Source of the DNA: Chthoniobacteraceae bacterium
Lineage (GTDB): Bacteria > Verrucomicrobiota > Verrucomicrobiia > Chthoniobacterales > Chthoniobacteraceae
Direction: 5' to 3'
DNA: 64,000 nt
NCBI GenBank assembly: GCA_947476045.1
Contig: CANJNZ010000010.1
Coordinates: 18,374 to 82,373, forward strand
Shown: piece by piece, positions 62,426-64,000 of the stretch
Numbering within the stretch: position 1 is the stretch's first letter
Layout of the letters: each line of letters begins with the position of its first letter
The notes under the pieces: model-generated
Seen by the model: only the letters and a program-made list of their open reading frames with translations
Told to the model about the DNA's origin: nothing
Databases searched by the model: none
Made by a program: the position numbers and the translations under genes

Positions 62426-63433
62426 ATGAAGGTTCTCTTAGCCTTCCTGTTCGCGCAGTTCTGCTCGTTTGGCGCGGCAGGAGCTGACGCAACTCCCGCA
62501 GAACTCCTCCGCGAATACTCCAGAAGCCTCGTTTTTGTTGAGGATAAAGAAGGCGCTGGCAGCGGCTTTGTCGCAACAATCGCGGGTAAACAATACGTCA
62601 TCACCAACCAGCACGTCGTTGCCAGACACAGCGGCGCAAATTTCTCCCTCCTCGACCGTTCCCCGCTCAAAGTCGGAGCCGCAGTCGCAGCCGTCGGCCA
62701 CGACATCGTGACCTTCCTCACGCAGCCCGATGCCAAAGCGATGGAAGTCATGCTTGATGTCGAAAAAAACGCAACCGTTGGCGATGACGTAGTCGTGCTC
62801 GGAAACCCCGAGGGTGCCCGCGTCATCAAACCCATTACCGGCAAACTCGTCGGAATCGGCCCGAACCTCGTCGAAGTCAGTGCAGAGTTCGTCCCCGGCA
62901 ACAGCGGCAGCCCGATCATCCATTTGAAAAGCGGCAAAGTCATCGGCATCGCCACCTATGTCATCGTTCGCGAAATGGATTCCCTCACCGGACGTCGTGC
63001 ACCGCAGCTTCGTCGCTTCGGCTATCGGCTCGACAGCGTCAAGCAATGGCAGTCCGTCGCGTGGCCAGCCTACAATGACGAATTTGCCACCATCGCGAAA
63101 ATCCAGGCACGCACACAGGATCTCGCCGCTCTTCTTGCTGACATGGCTCGCAGCGGACGCATCAATCCCGCCCGACACCAAAATACTGCCATCAAGGTCC
63201 CTCTGGAAAAATTTGAGCAAACCATTAATCGCAGTGCGATTAGCGCACAGGATCGCGCCCGTGCTGCTCAAGACCTCATGGCAGCGATGCGTAGCGCCTG
63301 CCAGAGCGACATCGAGCAGGCGAAGCAACGCCTTCGCTACGACTTCTTCCAGCACCAACTCAGCGAAGAACAGCAGGCGAGGGGGCAATTTTACAAAATA
63401 TTCGACGAAATCCTTAAGGCCCAGCGTAAATAA
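62426..63433 (+). CDS. Secreted trypsin-like serine protease (DegP-like)
   Basis: The 335-aa protein has a signal peptide (LLAFLFAQFCSFGAAG) and a chymotrypsin-like domain with the triad His in VITNQHVVA, Asp in GHDIVTF and Ser in VPGNSGSPII. No PDZ domain follows; instead there is a helical C-terminal region of about 110 residues (DRARAAQDLMAAMRSACQSD). It is probably periplasmic. It overlaps glgC in transcription with a three-base gap. Confidence 0.82.
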   Translation: MKVLLAFLFAQFCSFGAAGADATPAELLREYSRSLVFVEDKEGAGSGFVATIAGKQYVITNQHVVARHSGANFSLLDRSPLKVGAAVAAVGHDIVTFLTQPDAKAMEVMLDVEKNATVGDDVVVLGNPEGARVIKPITGKLVGIGPNLVEVSAEFVPGNSGSPIIHLKSGKVIGIATYVIVREMDSLTGRRAPQLRRFGYRLDSVKQWQSVAWPAYNDEFATIAKIQARTQDLAALLADMARSGRINPARHQNTAIKVPLEKFEQTINRSAISAQDRARAAQDLMAAMRSACQSDIEQAKQRLRYDFFQHQLSEEQQARGQFYKIFDEILKAQRK

Positions 63434-63522
63434 TAACGGGTGCAGAAGCGTCCGAATGCACTCTGCCTCAAATACCACCTGCGAAGTGGCATTATTCCTG
63501 CATTGTTCCCGCAATCAACTAC

Positions 63523-63822
63523 ATGGATTCGAACGAGCAAATTCTCACCCGCGGCGAGTTGCAGGAACTGCACGCCAAGTTTCGGGAAATCAAACACAGC
63601 GTGAATAATACTTTCGCAGTCATCATGGCTCTCAGCGAGTTAGGCCAGCGAAACGCAGCGCACTTGGAGAAGCTTGCCAAGGCAGTGCTTCAACGCACTC
63701 CCGAAGTCGTTCAACAGTTGACCACTTTTGGGGACATGCTCGGAGCGAAACTCAAGGGTGAGGAAAGGCCATCAACCAATCCCTTGTCAGGCATATTCCC
63801 TCCGGCAGCACCCCTCCAGTAA
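63523..63822 (+). CDS. Small DHp-like helical protein
   Basis: The 99-aa protein is almost entirely alpha-helical except for a Pro-rich tail. The segment FREIKHSVNNTFAVIMALSE resembles the H-box of histidine kinase dimerisation domains (His followed by two Asn and a hydrophobic helix), but there is no ATPase domain. It could be a phosphotransfer protein or just a chance match. It is alone, 90 bases after the protease gene. Confidence 0.45.
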   Translation: MDSNEQILTRGELQELHAKFREIKHSVNNTFAVIMALSELGQRNAAHLEKLAKAVLQRTPEVVQQLTTFGDMLGAKLKGEERPSTNPLSGIFPPAAPLQ

Positions 63823-63915
63823 ACGGTTTCTCAGCGTCGGGCATTCGATGAGGGGAATTATACCACATTCCACAAACAAGCTGACAAAGTATTGGAAAAG
63901 AGATAAAAGGGAGGG

Positions 63916-64000
63916 ATGGGAGGAAACACACTTAAACTGGGCAGGCCGGATGCGGCTGCACGAATTGATGAACGCTATGCGAGGGAGCCGGATGGATGGC
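63916..64000 (+). CDS. Possible transposase-like gene, cut off at the right edge
   Basis: An ATG preceded by AGGGAGGG opens a frame to the edge (28 codons: MGGNTLKLGRPDAAARIDE, then REPDGW). The sequence looks like the start of a winged or helix-turn-helix transposase of the IS630 type, but only the first residues are visible. An AT-rich stretch lies upstream. Confidence 0.3.
   Translation, partial: MGGNTLKLGRPDAAARIDERYAREPDGW

Noticed and set aside
1..64000. CRISPR array or prophage
   Set aside because: No regularly spaced identical short repeats with unique spacers and no phage structural genes were seen.

Overview
The window looks like chromosomal DNA of a Verrucomicrobiota bacterium, plausibly near the Spartobacteria/Chthoniobacterales, with GC by eye in the high 50s percent. 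This is inferred, not measured. Supporting points are a very long autotransporter-type beta-strand-repeat protein ending in a PEP-CTERM sorting signal, a FloA flotillin, a DUF1559-like pseudopilin, a DevBCA-like exporter, and a Gram-negative outer-membrane set (bamA, skp, lpxD, RND efflux). There is one tRNA gene (Leu, CAA), no rRNA and no CRISPR array.

Layout. 1-7 kb: a cut-off secreted cadherin-like gene, tatD, the lipid/ribosome operon yceD-rpmF-plsX-fabH plus a small membrane protein, an unrecognised 131-aa gene, and a VanX-type dipeptidase whose signal peptide and body are in different frames. 7-16 kb: a NUDIX hydrolase, tatC, an ECF sigma/putative anti-sigma pair, a semialdehyde dehydrogenase, an amino-acid permease with a USP domain, and a halogenase-like flavoprotein. 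16-23 kb: a roughly 2,300-codon repeat surface protein broken by two single-base frameshifts and one in-frame TGA. 23-30 kb: phosphate and chromate transporters, rpe, a DevBCA-like ABC exporter and phoH. 30-39.7 kb: fumC, a phospholipid-methyltransferase-like gene, xseB-dxs, a pseudopilin with a PQQ-like membrane protein, and three small envelope proteins. 39.7-48.3 kb: an RND efflux pair, tRNA-Leu, floA with a partner, a secreted protein, a zinc-ribbon membrane protein and fcl.

48.3-51 kb is the one clearly accessory stretch. It holds a ParDE-type toxin-antitoxin pair, a 5'-truncated nuclease, an 81-bp direct repeat with inverted ends in two copies, tandem GGGACAG-type repeats, a small lipoprotein, a low-molecular-weight phosphatase-like gene and a truncated rhodanese. 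It resembles a cassette or REP-element scrapyard; no integrase or transposase is visible. 51-64 kb returns to core genes. A deoxynucleoside catabolic set (short aldehyde dehydrogenase, deoB, deoA) is followed by ruvC, lipB, the outer-membrane block bamA-skp-lpxD, a SprT-like protease, glgC, a trypsin-like protease and a small DHp-like protein. A possible new gene starts at the right edge.

The strongest points for a second look are the broken giant repeat gene with its 22-bp-phased upstream repeats, the 81-bp repeat region, the poly-C frameshift in the VanX-like gene, and a short dispersed repeat that has become coding sequence inside chrA. No previously undescribed multi-gene system could be demonstrated.
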